Of a DNA stretch of 64,000 nt, positions 63,417-64,000 are shown piece after piece. The notes under the pieces were generated by a model. That model worked only from the letters and a program-made list of their open reading frames with translations. It searched no databases and had not been told where the DNA came from. Numbering within the stretch: the stretch's first letter is position 1; each line of letters begins with the position of its first letter. Position numbers and translations under genes: made by a program. Origin of the DNA: Lateolabrax maculatus (lineage: Eukaryota > Chordata > Actinopteri > Acropomatiformes > Lateolabracidae); the NCBI GenBank assembly GCA_031216445.1, contig CM062219.1:4849001-4913000 (forward strand). The letters are read 5' to 3'.

Positions 63417-64000
63417 GTTTGTATTACGCTCCAGCGAAAATGAGGCATGAGGTCAATTGTGTAATCCTTTTTATCCACAGTTTTTAATTTCTGCACTGAA
63501 ATGGCAGTTATGACACAGCAGCTTTCTAGAAATGTTACTGGACACTGCATTTGTGTTTTTAATGCCATGAGAGTTTGAGCTCTGTTGTGTAGCTGCTTGT
63601 CTCACTGTGAGAGACACAACTCGCCTCCCTTCCAGCCACACCCATGTGATACACATACAGCCTGTCATTTGTGAGGATTGGCTGCTTTTCTTTCTCTTAT
63701 GCGATAATCATAATAATAATAATGTGTAGGTAGGACAAAACAAGCAATTTGATGACATCCTTTTGGGCTTTAGATTATTTTTTCTGGCATTTTATAGACC
63801 AAATGATTAATTGAGAAAATAATCATCCATTTTATTTATAATGAAAATAATCATTAGTTTGCGGCCCTAGAATCAACCATCAATCATCATCAGCGTTGCA
63901 TTTTGGACATTTCAGCAACTAATCTGTCATAGCTGCATGACACTTGAAATTGTTTACATATGGACTAATTTAATACAAGTATTTCTGTATAATGTTCCAT
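63417..64000 (+). other. col5a1 intron 62 (5' part)
   Basis: It starts with the weak donor gtttgt and runs off the window. It contains the 3' part of a MITE-like repeat at 63731-63870. The next C-propeptide exon, expected to begin EYWVDP, is not present. Confidence 0.85.
63731..63870 (+). mobile_element. 3' fragment of the same fish MITE-like repeat family in intron 62
   Basis: It starts at GGACAAAACAAGCAATTTGA, contains TTTTATAGACCAAATGATTA and GAGAAAATAATC, and ends ATCATTAGTTTGCGGCCCTA. This is the recognisable right end of the family whose left end appears in intron 7. The 5' half is missing or diverged. Confidence 0.65.

Overview
The window is vertebrate genomic DNA, most likely from a ray-finned (teleost) fish. 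It has compact introns (many of 80-130 nt), frequent CA/TG microsatellites and several short dispersed repeats of a kind common in fish introns. One gene spans it on the plus strand: a fibrillar collagen alpha chain that I recognise as pro-alpha1(V) collagen, col5a1. The identification rests on reading 61 consecutive exons and comparing the joined protein with the human family members as I remember them. It follows COL5A1 nearly without gaps through the LNS/TSPN domain, both collagenous domains and the start of the C-propeptide, and fits COL5A1 better than COL11A1 (for example RRNIDASQL after the helix). No other gene, RNA gene or CRISPR array is visible on either strand.

Layout. 1-14948 is intron sequence upstream of the first visible exon; the signal-peptide exon and promoter lie outside. 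Exons 2-5 (14949-32772) encode the N-terminal LNS/TSPN domain with four cysteines and are separated by the large introns 2 and 4. Exons 6-8 (33592-35406) encode the acidic, tyrosine-rich variable region of the N-propeptide. Exons 9-12 (35526-38080) encode the short collagenous segment. Exon 13 and the start of exon 14 encode the non-collagenous N-telopeptide. Exons 14-62 (40600 to about 63166) encode an uninterrupted Gly-X-Y helix of about 1014 residues, in exons of 36, 45, 54, 90 or 108 nt that each begin with an intact Gly codon. Exon 62 (63149-63416) leaves the helix, carries an RSRR furin-type site and opens the C-propeptide; the last exons are beyond the window. Exon numbers assume one exon upstream. 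The joined coding sequence in the window is 5388 nt (1795 complete codons plus a split codon at each end).

How it works: the chain is secreted, trimers assemble from the C-propeptide, the propeptides are partly removed by furin and BMP-1-type proteases, and the retained N-terminal region projects from heterotypic type I/V fibrils and limits their diameter.

The most unusual coding feature is the variable region. Exons 7 and 8 are very large (435 and 534 nt) and carry a poly-Ser tract plus two tandem Gly/Ser repeat families. They make the N-propeptide roughly 180 residues longer than I expect from human COL5A1. Other items worth a look are a perfect 18-bp hairpin in intron 38, complementary (CA)25/(TG)17 tracts in intron 22, a GFPGER integrin-type motif in exon 40, related repeat copies in introns 4 and 30, and a G-quadruplex-prone tract in intron 4.
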